Assembly (NCBI GenBank): GCA_905479495.1
Contig: CAJQMR010000029.1
Coordinates: 1 to 64,000, forward strand
Source: an uncultured Anaerolineae bacterium
Lineage (GTDB): Bacteria > Chloroflexota > Anaerolineae > Promineifilales > Promineifilaceae
Length of the DNA: 64,000 nucleotides
Direction: 5' to 3'
Shown: positions 16,748-25,552 of the stretch, in pieces
How positions within the stretch are numbered: position 1 is the stretch's first letter
How the letters are laid out: each line of letters opens with the position of its first letter
Program-made: the position numbers and the translations under genes
The notes under the pieces: model-generated
Seen by the model: only the letters and a program-made list of their open reading frames with translations
Told to the model about the DNA's origin: nothing
Databases searched by the model: none

Positions 16748-19033
16748 ATGAACAACCTCCAGTTGCGACCTGCTCAAGAAAAGATTTTAGAATATGAAAA
16801 CGGCCGTCTGGCCATTAGCGCCGTCCCAGGAAGTGGAAAAACATTTACCCTCTCTTTGTTGGCGGCGAAATTGATTGGGAACGGCCGTATCGACCCCAAC
16901 CAGCAGCAAATCCTCATCGTCACTTACCTGAATGCCAGCGTGGACAACTTTAAGGTGCGCATTCGCCAGCGGCTGGAAGCGGAGGAGCTGCCGCCGATTG
17001 GCTTTGACGTGCGTACCCTGCACAGCCTGGCGCTGGAAATTGTGCGCACGGCCAACTCGGGCCTGGGCGACGAAAGTGGCCCCGTCGTGCTGGATGAAGG
17101 CCAGGGCAGCCACTTTCTGGCCCGCGCCGTCGATGGCTGGATTGAAGATCATCCCGGCGCGTGGAGCCAGTTCCTCACCGACGATGCGCCGCAAACCCGT
17201 GCCCGCTGGCGGGACGTGACCCAAAAGATGGCCAAGGCGTTTATTCGGGCGGCGAAGAATGAAAGATACACGCCGCATCAAATTAGTGAGAAATTGGAGA
17301 CTGGAGATTGGAGATTAGAAAGCACAGACGACAATCTCCAATCTCCAATCAACCAATCTCCTCTCTTGTGGATGATGGGTGGCATTTACGGCCGTTACCA
17401 AACCATCCTCGACAGACAAGGCTCATTAGACTTTGACGACCTCATCTGGCAAGCGGTGGAACTGCTGGACCAACGCGCCGGGCTGGCTGAACAGTTTCGC
17501 CACAAGTGGCCCTACGTGCTGGAAGACGAAGCGCAGGACAGCGTGCCGCTGCAAGAAGCCCTCATCAGTCGGTTAACTGGCGAGAATGGCAACTGGGTGC
17601 GCGTGGGCGACCCCAACCAGGCGATCACCAGCACCTTTACCGCCGCCCACCCCCGCTTCTTCAACGCCTTCGCCGATCGGCCCGACGTACGCTCGCTGCC
17701 CCTGCCCAACAGCGGCCGCTGCGCCCCGCTCATCATGGGTGCGGCCAACATCTTGCTGCATTGGGTCATGGACAAACATCCCGTGCCCGAAGTGCAAAGC
17801 AGCACTTTCCGCCACCAAAACATCGAGCCTACCCCACCTGGCGACGCCCAGCCCAATCCGCCAGACAGCGAAGCCAAGATTCGCATCAAGGTGTACAAGC
17901 ACCGCGAGGACGAAGAGCTGCCGCAGGTAGCCCAACTCGCCGTTCGCTACACGCAAAAGCGACCCGATCACACCGTTGCCATCCTGGTGCCGACCAACAA
18001 CCTGGGCCACCAGATGGCCGAGCATTTAGACGAACTCGACGCCGACTACGACAACCTGCTGCGCGGCGGCACCCGCGAGCGGGAAATCGCCGCCGCCATG
18101 CACGCCGTCCTCCAGGTGCTGGCCGACCCGCTGGACACGAAGGCGATCACCGCCGCGCACGCCAGCCTGCACGCCTTGGGGCATCCCGTCGCCCTGCTGC
18201 CGGATGAGGAGCTGGAGCAGTTTCATACCCTCCTGCGCAGCGTGCACCAGCCGGAATGGCTGCTTTATCCGCACGACGAGGCGCAAGTGGAACAAGCGCT
18301 ACCCGCCGGGGTCGCTACAGAAACACAAACCCAGGTGGCGGCCCGATTTGGCGCTTTTTTGCGGGAACTGTTGGCGTTACGGCCGTTACCCATCGACGAC
18401 CTCGCTTTAGCCCTGGGGGATGAACTGTTTGCCTGGGGGGACGTACACGAAGGCGACCTGGCGATTGCGTACCAGATTGCCACCCTGCTGCGCCAATGGC
18501 GCGACGCTCAACCGGATTGGCGGCTGCCGGAGCTGGTGGCCGAGCTGGGCAACATCGTCAGCGGGCGGCGCAGCCTGCCGATTAGCAGCCCCACCGATTT
18601 TGGCTACGAGCCGGTGCCGGGGCGGGTCACGCTCACCACGCAGCACAGTGCCAAGGGGCTGGAGTGGGACGCGGTCTTTCTGATTGGCGTCGATGGCTAC
18701 TGGATTCCCAGCAATTTGGATGCTTACTTCATGGGCGTCAGCGACATTTTGGGCGGCGATCCCACGGCCGAAGTGGTGGCCCAGTTACGCTATTTGATGG
18801 AGGGGGATGCGGGGATTTATAACGGCCGTTCTGCCACCGAATCAGCCCACATCGACATCATTGCCGAAAGGCTCCGTCTCCTCTACGTGGGCATCACCCG
18901 CGCCCGCCGCTTTTTGCAGCTCAGCCGCAGCCGCGCCACCCGCAGCTACAACAAAGAACGCGACGCCGAACCAGCCACGGTGATGGGGGTGTTGTATCGT
19001 TACCTGGAAGCACGTAGCGACAGTGAAAAGTGA
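16748..19033 (+). CDS. UvrD/PcrA-like superfamily 1 helicase
   Basis: A 761-residue ATP-dependent DNA helicase-like protein. Motif I is AVPGSGKTFTLSLLAAKL (residues 22-40), motif II VLEDEAQDS near 259, motif III VGDPNQAI near 287, motif V LTTQHSAKGLEWDAVFL near 630 and motif VI YVGITRARRFL near 715. These are the UvrD/Rep signatures. The family unwinds DNA 3' to 5' in repair, recombination or replication restart. Residues about 182-209 are encoded by a tandem repeat array inserted in frame. The ROCO gene follows immediately. The stop codon lies in another repeat array. Confidence 0.88.
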   Translation: MNNLQLRPAQEKILEYENGRLAISAVPGSGKTFTLSLLAAKLIGNGRIDPNQQQILIVTYLNASVDNFKVRIRQRLEAEELPPIGFDVRTLHSLALEIVRTANSGLGDESGPVVLDEGQGSHFLARAVDGWIEDHPGAWSQFLTDDAPQTRARWRDVTQKMAKAFIRAAKNERYTPHQISEKLETGDWRLESTDDNLQSPINQSPLLWMMGGIYGRYQTILDRQGSLDFDDLIWQAVELLDQRAGLAEQFRHKWPYVLEDEAQDSVPLQEALISRLTGENGNWVRVGDPNQAITSTFTAAHPRFFNAFADRPDVRSLPLPNSGRCAPLIMGAANILLHWVMDKHPVPEVQSSTFRHQNIEPTPPGDAQPNPPDSEAKIRIKVYKHREDEELPQVAQLAVRYTQKRPDHTVAILVPTNNLGHQMAEHLDELDADYDNLLRGGTREREIAAAMHAVLQVLADPLDTKAITAAHASLHALGHPVALLPDEELEQFHTLLRSVHQPEWLLYPHDEAQVEQALPAGVATETQTQVAARFGAFLRELLALRPLPIDDLALALGDELFAWGDVHEGDLAIAYQIATLLRQWRDAQPDWRLPELVAELGNIVSGRRSLPISSPTDFGYEPVPGRVTLTTQHSAKGLEWDAVFLIGVDGYWIPSNLDAYFMGVSDILGGDPTAEVVAQLRYLMEGDAGIYNGRSATESAHIDIIAERLRLLYVGITRARRFLQLSRSRATRSYNKERDAEPATVMGVLYRYLEARSDSEK
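17292..17372. repeat. 7-base tandem array inserted in frame inside the helicase gene
   Basis: The top strand carries ATTGGAG-ACTGGAG-ATTGGAG-ATTAGAA, then about 16 bases, then the inverted units AATCTCC-AATCTCC and AATCTCC again. The frame stays open and gives a Leu/Asp/Ser-rich insert. The same unit family occurs at 54631-54691. The insert falls between motifs Ia and II, where surface loops are tolerated. Confidence 0.8.
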
Positions 19034-19041
19034 GAAGTGAA
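19023..19041. repeat. 7-base tandem array at the helicase stop codon
   Basis: Units GTGAAAA-GTGAGAA-GTGAATT run across the helicase stop (TGA 19031-19033) and into the start region of the next gene. The same unit appears inverted at 25553-25578, again over a stop codon. Confidence 0.6.
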
Positions 19042-19057
19042 TTCAGCGAGGCCAGAG

Positions 19058-22006
19058 ATGACGCAAAACGAAGCATACCGTGAAGCAGAACAGGAAATTG
19101 AAGAAGCACGACGCACAGGGGCAACAAAACTTGACCTGAGCAGGATGGAACTTACTGATTTGCCCGAATCGTTATGGGAACTCATCCAGTTGGAGAAGTT
19201 GAATCTCTCTTATAACCAACTTATGAACGTTCCCGACGCCATCGGCCAACTCTCTCAGTTGCAGACGCTGAATCTCGATAACAACCAACTAACGGCCGTT
19301 CCCGACGCCGTCGGCCAACTCACCCAGTTGCAGACGCTGAATCTCTGGAACAACCAGCTAACGGCAATACCCGACGCCATCGGCCAACTCACCCAGTTGC
19401 AGACCCTGTACCTCAGCAACAATGAACTGACAACCATACCGGATACAATTGGCCAACTCACCCAGTTACAGTCGCTGAATCTCAATGACAACCAGCTAAC
19501 GGCAATACCCGACACAATCGGCCAACTCACCCAGTTGCAGTGGCTGTATCTTCCTGGCAACAAACTGACCGACCTTCCCTCATCTCTTACTCAACTTAAG
19601 TACTTCAAGAAACTTGAATTTGATGGGAACCCCTTTAATCCTGAACTTGCAGCAGCGTATAAAGAAGGGTTTCGTGCCTTTAAAGCGTATCTGCAAGCTA
19701 AAGCCGTGGCGCAAATCAGGCTCAATGAAGCCAAGCTCATCCTTGTGGGCGAAGGGGAGGTTGGTAAAACTTGTTTGATGGATGCATTGGCGGACGAACC
19801 CTGGCAAGAACACCCTACCACCCACGGCATCGAAATCAGAACCATCAGCGCCGTTGACCCGGCCAGCGGCACAGAAATCACCCTCAACGGCTGGGATTTT
19901 GGCGGCCAGCGCGTTTACCGCCCTACCCACCAGCTCTTTTTCAGTTCCCCCGCCGTCTACCTCGTCGTCTGGAAACCACGCGAAGGCCCTCAGCAAGGCT
20001 TTGTTAAGGAATGGATCAAGCTCATCAAACACCGCGAACCGGAGGCCAAAATCCTCGTCGTCGCCACCCACGGTGGTCCTCAACAGCGCCAACCAGACAT
20101 TGATCGCCAGGAACTATGGGACTTGTTTGGCAAAGAAACCGTCCTCGACTTCTTCTTCGTGGACAGCAAACCCGACGAAAACGACCTGCGGCGTGGCATC
20201 ATCGAGCTCAAAGACGCTATCGTCCGCGTTGCCGTCGACTTGCCCGAAATGGGAAGCTCTGTCCCAAAAAGTTTTCAGGAAGTGCGTCAGACGCTTACCG
20301 AAACTGGTAAAGCCTACTTACCATTGGATGATGTGTATGACATCTGCCATCGACGCGGCATGGATGATGAAGTGGCTAATTTATTCGTTACTATTTCCCA
20401 CCGTCTCGGTCACCTCATTCACTACGAACACGACCCAGCCCTACGCGACATCGTCATCATTAAACCAGATTGGCTGGCAACCGCCATCAGTTTTGCGCTT
20501 GATGATGAAGAAACACGCCAAAATTATGGCCTTGTTTCCTTTGAGCGACTTAGCCATCTCTGGCATGATCCCAAAAAGAAAAAAGAAGAACGATACGAGG
20601 CCAGCTTAAACCGCATCTTTTTGCGCCTCATGGAACGCTTCGATCTCTCCTATCGTGTTGCTGGCCTTTCTCCAGATGAAGAGCACAATCCCATCAGTCT
20701 CATCTCCCAGCTCGTGCCTGATAACCGCCCAGAAGAGTCGCTGCAAGCACAATGGACCGAGCACCAGCTGCCCGGCGACAGTGAGCGGGTGCAAATTTGC
20801 CAGATTGTGGATGAGCAAAGCGGTCAGTCCGCCAATGCCGAGGGTTTGTTTTATCAGCTCATCGTCCGTCTGCACCGCTACTCGCTGGGCCGCACCAACT
20901 ACCATGACAGCATTCACTGGCAGCGCGGCCTGGTGCTGGATCATGAATACAATGGCCGGGCGCTGCTAGAACACAGAGGCAACGACATCCGCATCACCGT
21001 CCGCGCCCCCTACCCCGAACGCTTCCTGACAATGCTCACCGAAGAAGTTAAATATCTAGTTGAAAGTTTCTGGGAAGGCCTGCGCTGCAACGTCATGGTG
21101 CCCTGCATCACCCCCTGCGGCAAAGAAACACCGGGAACCGGTCTGTTTGAAGTCGAAAAGCTCATCGACAGCAAGCGCAAAAACCGCCCCGAATACCCCT
21201 GCACCGTTTGCAACGAGTGGCAAAATATCGACCAACTGCTCCGTAATGCCCCCGCTGCCAGTCCCGCAGCCGCCAAAGAACTTATTGGCAATCAAGATTT
21301 GCTGCAAGAATTACGCGGAATGCGCGTATTAATGGTTGATCAACACCAAGAATCAAAGGAGCGCTTTGATCAGCTTGATGCAGGCCAGCGGGAGCTTTTG
21401 AGCAAAGCAGACGAAGCATACGAAGGGCTGATGAAAGCACTCACAGACGAAGCCAAAGACGGCCCTCGCCTCTTCAGCTTTTATCCCGTTGACCGAAGCC
21501 GCTTTAACCCCAAGAGCTGGAGTAAAACTAAATTCCGCTTGATGCTCTGGTGTGAGCATTCCCGCCGTCCCGTTTTTATTTTTGACGGCGTTGACAGCAA
21601 AACCGGTATCATCGAAGTTGAATTAACTCGTGACTGGTTCAAAAAAGCAGCGCCTTGGCTCAAATTTTTAACCGGCACGCTCAGCCTCGTACTGCCAGTA
21701 TCCACTTCCGGCATTAAGCTAGAAATGGACGACGCGGCCTACAAAGCTATCGAAGAACAGCTCGACTTTAGCCAAAAAATTATTGACGCTTCTTTAACTG
21801 GTGCCGAAAAAAGCCTCACCTGGCTGGGCGGCGGTGACAAAGCCCTGCCCGAAAATGATGAATTTATTCGCGCCACTGGTGGCCTGCTGCGCGAACTCCA
21901 CGCCATCATCAAAAAAGAAGACCCCAGCTTTGGCAATCTGGTGCGCGTGCGCAACAAACACCAGGAATTCTTGTGGGTGCATCCCCAATTTGAAAGTGAG
22001 TATTAA
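19058..22006 (+). CDS. leucine-rich-repeat ROCO family GTPase (LRR-Roc-COR)
   Basis: A 982-residue protein. A short charged helix precedes about seven leucine-rich repeats (LQTLNLDNNQLTAVPDAVGQL type, residues about 25-195). The Roc GTPase domain has the P-loop GEGEVGKT near 232 and DFGGQRVYRPTHQLFF near 281; the G4 motif is atypical (ATHGG). A COR dimerisation domain follows (about 410-620). The C-terminal 350 residues contain a Cys pair region (YPCTVCNEW) and an unrecognised alpha-helical end. ROCO proteins are GTP-regulated dimers that act as signalling switches. ATG 19058 has GAGG seven bases upstream; GTG 19037 is the alternative. Only one ACGGCCGT occurs, at the 5' end, so acquisition is possible. 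Confidence 0.87.
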   Translation: MTQNEAYREAEQEIEEARRTGATKLDLSRMELTDLPESLWELIQLEKLNLSYNQLMNVPDAIGQLSQLQTLNLDNNQLTAVPDAVGQLTQLQTLNLWNNQLTAIPDAIGQLTQLQTLYLSNNELTTIPDTIGQLTQLQSLNLNDNQLTAIPDTIGQLTQLQWLYLPGNKLTDLPSSLTQLKYFKKLEFDGNPFNPELAAAYKEGFRAFKAYLQAKAVAQIRLNEAKLILVGEGEVGKTCLMDALADEPWQEHPTTHGIEIRTISAVDPASGTEITLNGWDFGGQRVYRPTHQLFFSSPAVYLVVWKPREGPQQGFVKEWIKLIKHREPEAKILVVATHGGPQQRQPDIDRQELWDLFGKETVLDFFFVDSKPDENDLRRGIIELKDAIVRVAVDLPEMGSSVPKSFQEVRQTLTETGKAYLPLDDVYDICHRRGMDDEVANLFVTISHRLGHLIHYEHDPALRDIVIIKPDWLATAISFALDDEETRQNYGLVSFERLSHLWHDPKKKKEERYEASLNRIFLRLMERFDLSYRVAGLSPDEEHNPISLISQLVPDNRPEESLQAQWTEHQLPGDSERVQICQIVDEQSGQSANAEGLFYQLIVRLHRYSLGRTNYHDSIHWQRGLVLDHEYNGRALLEHRGNDIRITVRAPYPERFLTMLTEEVKYLVESFWEGLRCNVMVPCITPCGKETPGTGLFEVEKLIDSKRKNRPEYPCTVCNEWQNIDQLLRNAPAASPAAAKELIGNQDLLQELRGMRVLMVDQHQESKERFDQLDAGQRELLSKADEAYEGLMKALTDEAKDGPRLFSFYPVDRSRFNPKSWSKTKFRLMLWCEHSRRPVFIFDGVDSKTGIIEVELTRDWFKKAAPWLKFLTGTLSLVLPVSTSGIKLEMDDAAYKAIEEQLDFSQKIIDASLTGAEKSLTWLGGGDKALPENDEFIRATGGLLRELHAIIKKEDPSFGNLVRVRNKHQEFLWVHPQFESEY

Positions 22007-22370
22007 CCAAGACCTCACATTTGTCATTACTTCGGCAGGCTCAGCACAAGCCTGAATGGAGCGCAGCGAAATGAAGAATCCCTCTAAACTCTGCTTACCA
22101 GAACCTTTGCTCGCGGACAAGGCTTGCTCTGTTGTTTCCCCGTAGGGATTCTTCGCTGCGCTCAGAATGACAATCGGTGCATGGTATCCAAGTTCCAGCA
22201 AGGTCTTCCGGCTGTGCTGTGGCCGGTGTCGGCGCATGAATGGGCAACCGCGCCACTTTTCTCGTCTGGTGTGGTGTGCAGAGGGCAAAACGGCCGTTCC
22301 CCATCCACAAGACAAATAGGCTGTGCGGCGAGGATGCCGCCAAAGCCCGCCGCAGAAAACTACTTCCTGT
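22007..22370. repeat. gene-free stretch with a dispersed intergenic repeat
   Basis: No convincing gene is present. The part at about 22020-22170 has two opposed copies of a repeat: GAGCGCAGCGAAATGAAGAATCC-like sequence on one side and its inverse GGATTCTTCGCTGCGCTCAG on the other, about 70 bases apart. This resembles a widely seen class of intergenic elements built around AAGAATCC and CAGAATGACA. Short open frames here translate the repeat itself. The remainder (about 22180-22370) holds one ACGGCCGT and nothing I can name. Confidence 0.6.
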
Positions 22371-22892
22371 TTAAACGATTCTCCTCAATTGCAGTATGCG
22401 ATGAAGCAGTCGCACCATGCCGTAGACGTAAAGTAACAACAACAGTCCCATCAGGAAGCCCATCACTTGGATGAGACCGCTGCTTGCCCCCCGATTCACG
22501 GTAATAATCGAATTCAAAAAGATGGGCAGGAAAATGGCGAGATACAACATGATCCGTTGATATTTTTTCTGCTTCGATTGATTATCGGTGTAAATTTCTT
22601 GGTCTTCGCCAGTAACCGCAATTTGCCGAAAATATTGCCAGCCATTCATCTTGCCCAAATAATCCCAGCCGGCATCCTGAAAAATTTGTAGGTAGCTGTC
22701 CATCTCCTTCCGGTTGGTAAAATAATCGAGCCGGTACACATAATCCTGTGGTTCCCCTTGCTCAAAAAGATAATTTCCAGGGAAAGTAACAGAGTTAAAG
22801 TGCCAGCCATTCCGCGACATCTCACGCAGCCAGGATTCTTCTTTTTCATCATCCCAAGCCCAAAACCAGTGGAATTTATTCATCGTTGTCAT
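22371..22892 (-). CDS. DUF2812 domain membrane protein
   Basis: A 173-residue protein starting at ATG 22892, with GGGGG seven bases upstream; an upstream in-frame ATG would overlap padR. The soluble N-terminal domain has FHWFWAWDDEKEESWLREMSRNGWHF and later DYFTNRKEMDSYLQIFQDAGWDYLGKMNGWQYF, the usual DUF2812 blocks. Two hydrophobic segments near 122-138 and 147-165 end the protein. DUF2812 genes are commonly found just after padR regulators, as here, and are thought to be regulated by them. The molecular function is unknown. Confidence 0.85.
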   Translation of the reverse strand: MTTMNKFHWFWAWDDEKEESWLREMSRNGWHFNSVTFPGNYLFEQGEPQDYVYRLDYFTNRKEMDSYLQIFQDAGWDYLGKMNGWQYFRQIAVTGEDQEIYTDNQSKQKKYQRIMLYLAIFLPIFLNSIITVNRGASSGLIQVMGFLMGLLLLLYVYGMVRLLHRILQLRRIV

Positions 22893-22905
22893 TGTTAAAC
22901 CCCCA

Positions 22906-23217
22906 TTACCAAACTTTTGTAATTGCCCCATTTTTAACCAGAATTTCAGAGCGCCGAATATGTTCCTTTAGCACCTGCTGCCCTTTTTCGGTCAATTCGT
23001 AAACTTTGCGACGACCCTCTTCACCAACTTTGGCAATGAGTTGCTCGCTTTCCAGGGTAGAAAATGCGCCATAAAGGGTTCCGGGGCCAATCGTGACCGT
23101 GTCCTCGCTCAATGTTTTCACTTTTTGCATAACGCCATAACCATGCAGCGGCTCATGCAATACAAGCAAGATGTAGGCAGTAGATTCAGTGAGTGGTAAG
23201 TATTTTTTCATATTCAT
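22906..23217 (-). CDS. PadR family transcriptional regulator
   Basis: A 103-residue winged-helix protein. The sequence STAYILLVLHEPLHGYGVMQKV, then TVTIGPGTLYGAFSTLESEQLI and GRRKVYELTEKGQQVLKEH, matches the helix-turn-helix and wing of the PadR family (small PadR-like subgroup). It should bind DNA as a dimer and repress its own operon with the DUF2812 gene, whose start lies 13 bases downstream. Two identical palindromes in the promoter region are the likely operators. The ligand is unknown. Confidence 0.9.
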   Translation of the reverse strand: MNMKKYLPLTESTAYILLVLHEPLHGYGVMQKVKTLSEDTVTIGPGTLYGAFSTLESEQLIAKVGEEGRRKVYELTEKGQQVLKEHIRRSEILVKNGAITKVW

Positions 23218-23236
23218 AAAATCTTATATCACCTCT

Positions 23237-23276
23237 CGATATATCGTGCATCAGTATACTAGCACGCGATATATCG
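23237..23276 (-). promoter_or_regulatory. paired operator-like palindromes upstream of padR
   Basis: CGATATATCG occurs twice, at 23237-23246 and 23267-23276, with centres 30 bases apart, about three turns of DNA. GTGC and GCAC flank them on the inner sides, so the whole region is itself an imperfect inverted repeat. It begins 20 bases upstream of padR. Autoregulation by PadR is inferred from position and symmetry. Confidence 0.6.
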
Positions 23277-23469
23277 CTTGTCAATATACAAAATTTGCTC
23301 ATTATGGCGTGGCCAAACATGGCGAGGGCCGTACAAAAAGTAAGGTAACAATCAATTGGAAGGAAATGGTGTAAGTCGAGGGGGGGGTAAGCAGGTAATT
23401 CCGCTTTGCTCCAGGCCAGACAAAATGAACTCTATCTAGCCTGGAGCAAGAAAATCGATCTGGTTTCTT

Positions 23470-25395
23470 CTAGCGAATCACAATCGGCACAAAAACAAAA
23501 TATTCTGCCGCCCCAATGGGGTCAACTGTAGGGGTCACAGCTGGGGTATTCGTCGGCGTGGCCGTGTTGGTTGGCGTGGCTGTGTTGGTTGGTGTAGCTG
23601 TGGCTGTACTCGTCGCAGTGGCCGTGGGCGTGTTGGTAGCCGTGGGCGTATTTGTCGCGGTTGGGGTGTTGGTTGCCGTTGCCGTCGGCGTATTGGTGGG
23701 GGTGGGCGTGGGTGGCGTGCAGCTGCCCAGCGTCATCGAGGCGATGTAGGTGCCCCAACGGCCGCTTGTCGTCCCGGTATTCTTGCTGTACTCACCCAAA
23801 TACCAGAAAGTCACCCCGTCTGGATCAATGGTCATGCCCGTGTAATCCCCCCAGCGGCGCGGCGCGCTGCTCTCGAATGACGTGTAACTGATTTCACCTG
23901 CCTTTAGCTGCGTTTCGGCTTGCAGCGTTCCGGCCGTATCGGTAGAAAGTCGCCCGGTAGCAAACACGGCGGGGAACATGCTGTTGCTGGATTTGGTATA
24001 GCCAATCGCCATGTCGTCACAGGCATTTACAGCCAGGTCTGGATGAAAACGATAGTCGCCGTTGCTAGACAAAACGCCAGCCTGCACCACAGCAGCGGTT
24101 GCCAGATCAATTTGGGCCCAGCGCACACAGTTGACGCTGCCGCTGCCAGGGTTACAGGCCACAGTCATGGTGGTCCAGGCATCGCCATTGCGATATTCAA
24201 AGTCGAGCGGACGCCAATCACCCGCATCCAGCGTACCCCCGCTGGACTGGACGGCCGAAAGGGGCATCCCAGCAGTCACGCCGGTGGCGGTGTTGAGGTT
24301 AACTGTGCCAACGGCCGTTAACGAATTCGTGCCAAACGGATCATCCCAGGCCCAAATGGTGTGGTCAGCCCCGTTGTAGCCCGTTTCCGTGATGATGTAG
24401 TGTGGGCCGCTGGTAGGCCAGGTGCCCTGGTCCCAGCCATGTAAGTTAGCTGGTTGCGGCGTATCATCATTGCCCCCCAGATTTTGCATCACGGAGGTGG
24501 CCGCCTGGCCGTTGTACATCGCCTGCTTATCAAAGGCCCAAACGCGGGAGTCCAGGAAAGTGGCGGTGAACATGTTGCCACCCATGTAAATGGCATCACG
24601 ACCAACACCGGCATGGGGGTAGTCAAAGAAGATGCCGGCATTGCCCGTTGGGAAAGCATAAATATTCCAGCTCCCGGTGGGATCGCCTGTTTGCGAGACG
24701 GCGATACAGTAATCGGTGCCGTCGGCATCAATGGCCAGGATGTAGCGGTCAGCTGATTCATCATACAGGGCGTTGGGGTCAAAAACGCCCGTGCAGGTAG
24801 CATTGGCACTCATGAAGCTGTCAAAGGTGGTTGGCCCTACTAGAGAAGTGCCCGTTTTATCGTAGATTTCTAAGGCAACGTTGGTCACGGCAATGACATG
24901 GTTTGGCCCGACAGCCAATTCAGGGTCTGGTGGTACATTGCCTCCCCCACCGCAGCACTCTGTGTAATCAATGCTGTCGAAACTGACGCCAACCGTTGGG
25001 GCCAGCAAACCGGGTCCCGATTGCGCCACCTGAATCTGCGCATCCGGGGCCAAATCGGCAGATTCTGCCCGCAAGGCAGCTTGCTGCATACCGCTGATAA
25101 TGCCATCGTTTTCAAAAATATCAATTTCGCCCCGCTTCCAGCGAGAGAGTTGGTTATTGGGATCAAAGACACCCGCCGGGATGTCGCGAAGATTCACCGT
25201 GACGGGCAGCGATACCTGCCCGGAAGGCACGGGCGTGCCACCGTCATTGACGACCCCGCCAGGGGCAAAGGATTGGATCGCCTGCTGACGGGCAACCGAT
25301 TCCGGCGCTGGTCCCGTAGATTGCAGGATCAGCCAGAGGCCAAGAAAGATAATGAATAGCGGCAAGATGAAACGAGATGGTTTGCGAACAAACAT
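23470..25395 (-). CDS. secreted repeat protein with Thr/Pro-rich linker and VPIVIR tail
   Basis: A 641-residue protein starting at ATG 25395 behind CTGGAGAAG. An N-terminal signal or anchor segment (FILPLFIIFLGLWLIL) is followed by a long domain with propeller-like blocks: DPELAVGPNHVIAVTNVALEIYDK, YDESADRYILAIDADGTDYC and WYLGEYSKNTG. No catalytic residues are evident. Residues about 550-620 are a repeated TATNTPTAT linker. The last residues FVFVPIVIR resemble the ends of two other secreted proteins in the window. It is probably displayed at the cell surface. The likely role is binding or structural; I do not recognise a named family. Confidence 0.7.
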   Translation of the reverse strand: MFVRKPSRFILPLFIIFLGLWLILQSTGPAPESVARQQAIQSFAPGGVVNDGGTPVPSGQVSLPVTVNLRDIPAGVFDPNNQLSRWKRGEIDIFENDGIISGMQQAALRAESADLAPDAQIQVAQSGPGLLAPTVGVSFDSIDYTECCGGGGNVPPDPELAVGPNHVIAVTNVALEIYDKTGTSLVGPTTFDSFMSANATCTGVFDPNALYDESADRYILAIDADGTDYCIAVSQTGDPTGSWNIYAFPTGNAGIFFDYPHAGVGRDAIYMGGNMFTATFLDSRVWAFDKQAMYNGQAATSVMQNLGGNDDTPQPANLHGWDQGTWPTSGPHYIITETGYNGADHTIWAWDDPFGTNSLTAVGTVNLNTATGVTAGMPLSAVQSSGGTLDAGDWRPLDFEYRNGDAWTTMTVACNPGSGSVNCVRWAQIDLATAAVVQAGVLSSNGDYRFHPDLAVNACDDMAIGYTKSSNSMFPAVFATGRLSTDTAGTLQAETQLKAGEISYTSFESSAPRRWGDYTGMTIDPDGVTFWYLGEYSKNTGTTSGRWGTYIASMTLGSCTPPTPTPTNTPTATATNTPTATNTPTATNTPTATATSTATATPTNTATPTNTATPTNTPAVTPTVDPIGAAEYFVFVPIVIR

Positions 25396-25552
25396 GAACT
25401 TCTCCAGTGAAAGGGTTTGCACCATTGCTGGCGATAAGGTAGAAATTTTTAAACAATGGCCCAAAACAACGGCCGTCCATGCAGGTTAAGTGACTATAAT
25501 TAAGGAGCATATTAAGACTAATTAACGGCCTTGGTGGACAATTTCCCGCAGC

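Noticed and set aside
17506..18207. A long open frame of 233 codons on the + strand inside the helicase gene
   Set aside because: It is rich in Arg, Ala and Gln as expected for a shifted frame of a GC-rich gene, shows no domain, and the helicase frame has all family motifs.
19782..20609. A 275-codon + frame within the ROCO gene
   Set aside because: It is Ser/Thr/Lys-rich frame-shift sequence with no recognisable motif; the ROCO frame is clearly coding.
22124..22474. A 116-codon frame in the repeat region after the ROCO gene
   Set aside because: Its first part (GILRCAQNDN) is a translation of the dispersed repeat, and the rest overlaps the DUF2812 gene in the opposite direction.
23516..23749. 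A VGVAVLVGVAV-type hydrophobic frame
   Set aside because: It is the antisense reading of the Thr/Pro-rich linker of the secreted protein; similar false frames occur opposite the linkers at about 7758-7982 and 15442-15666.
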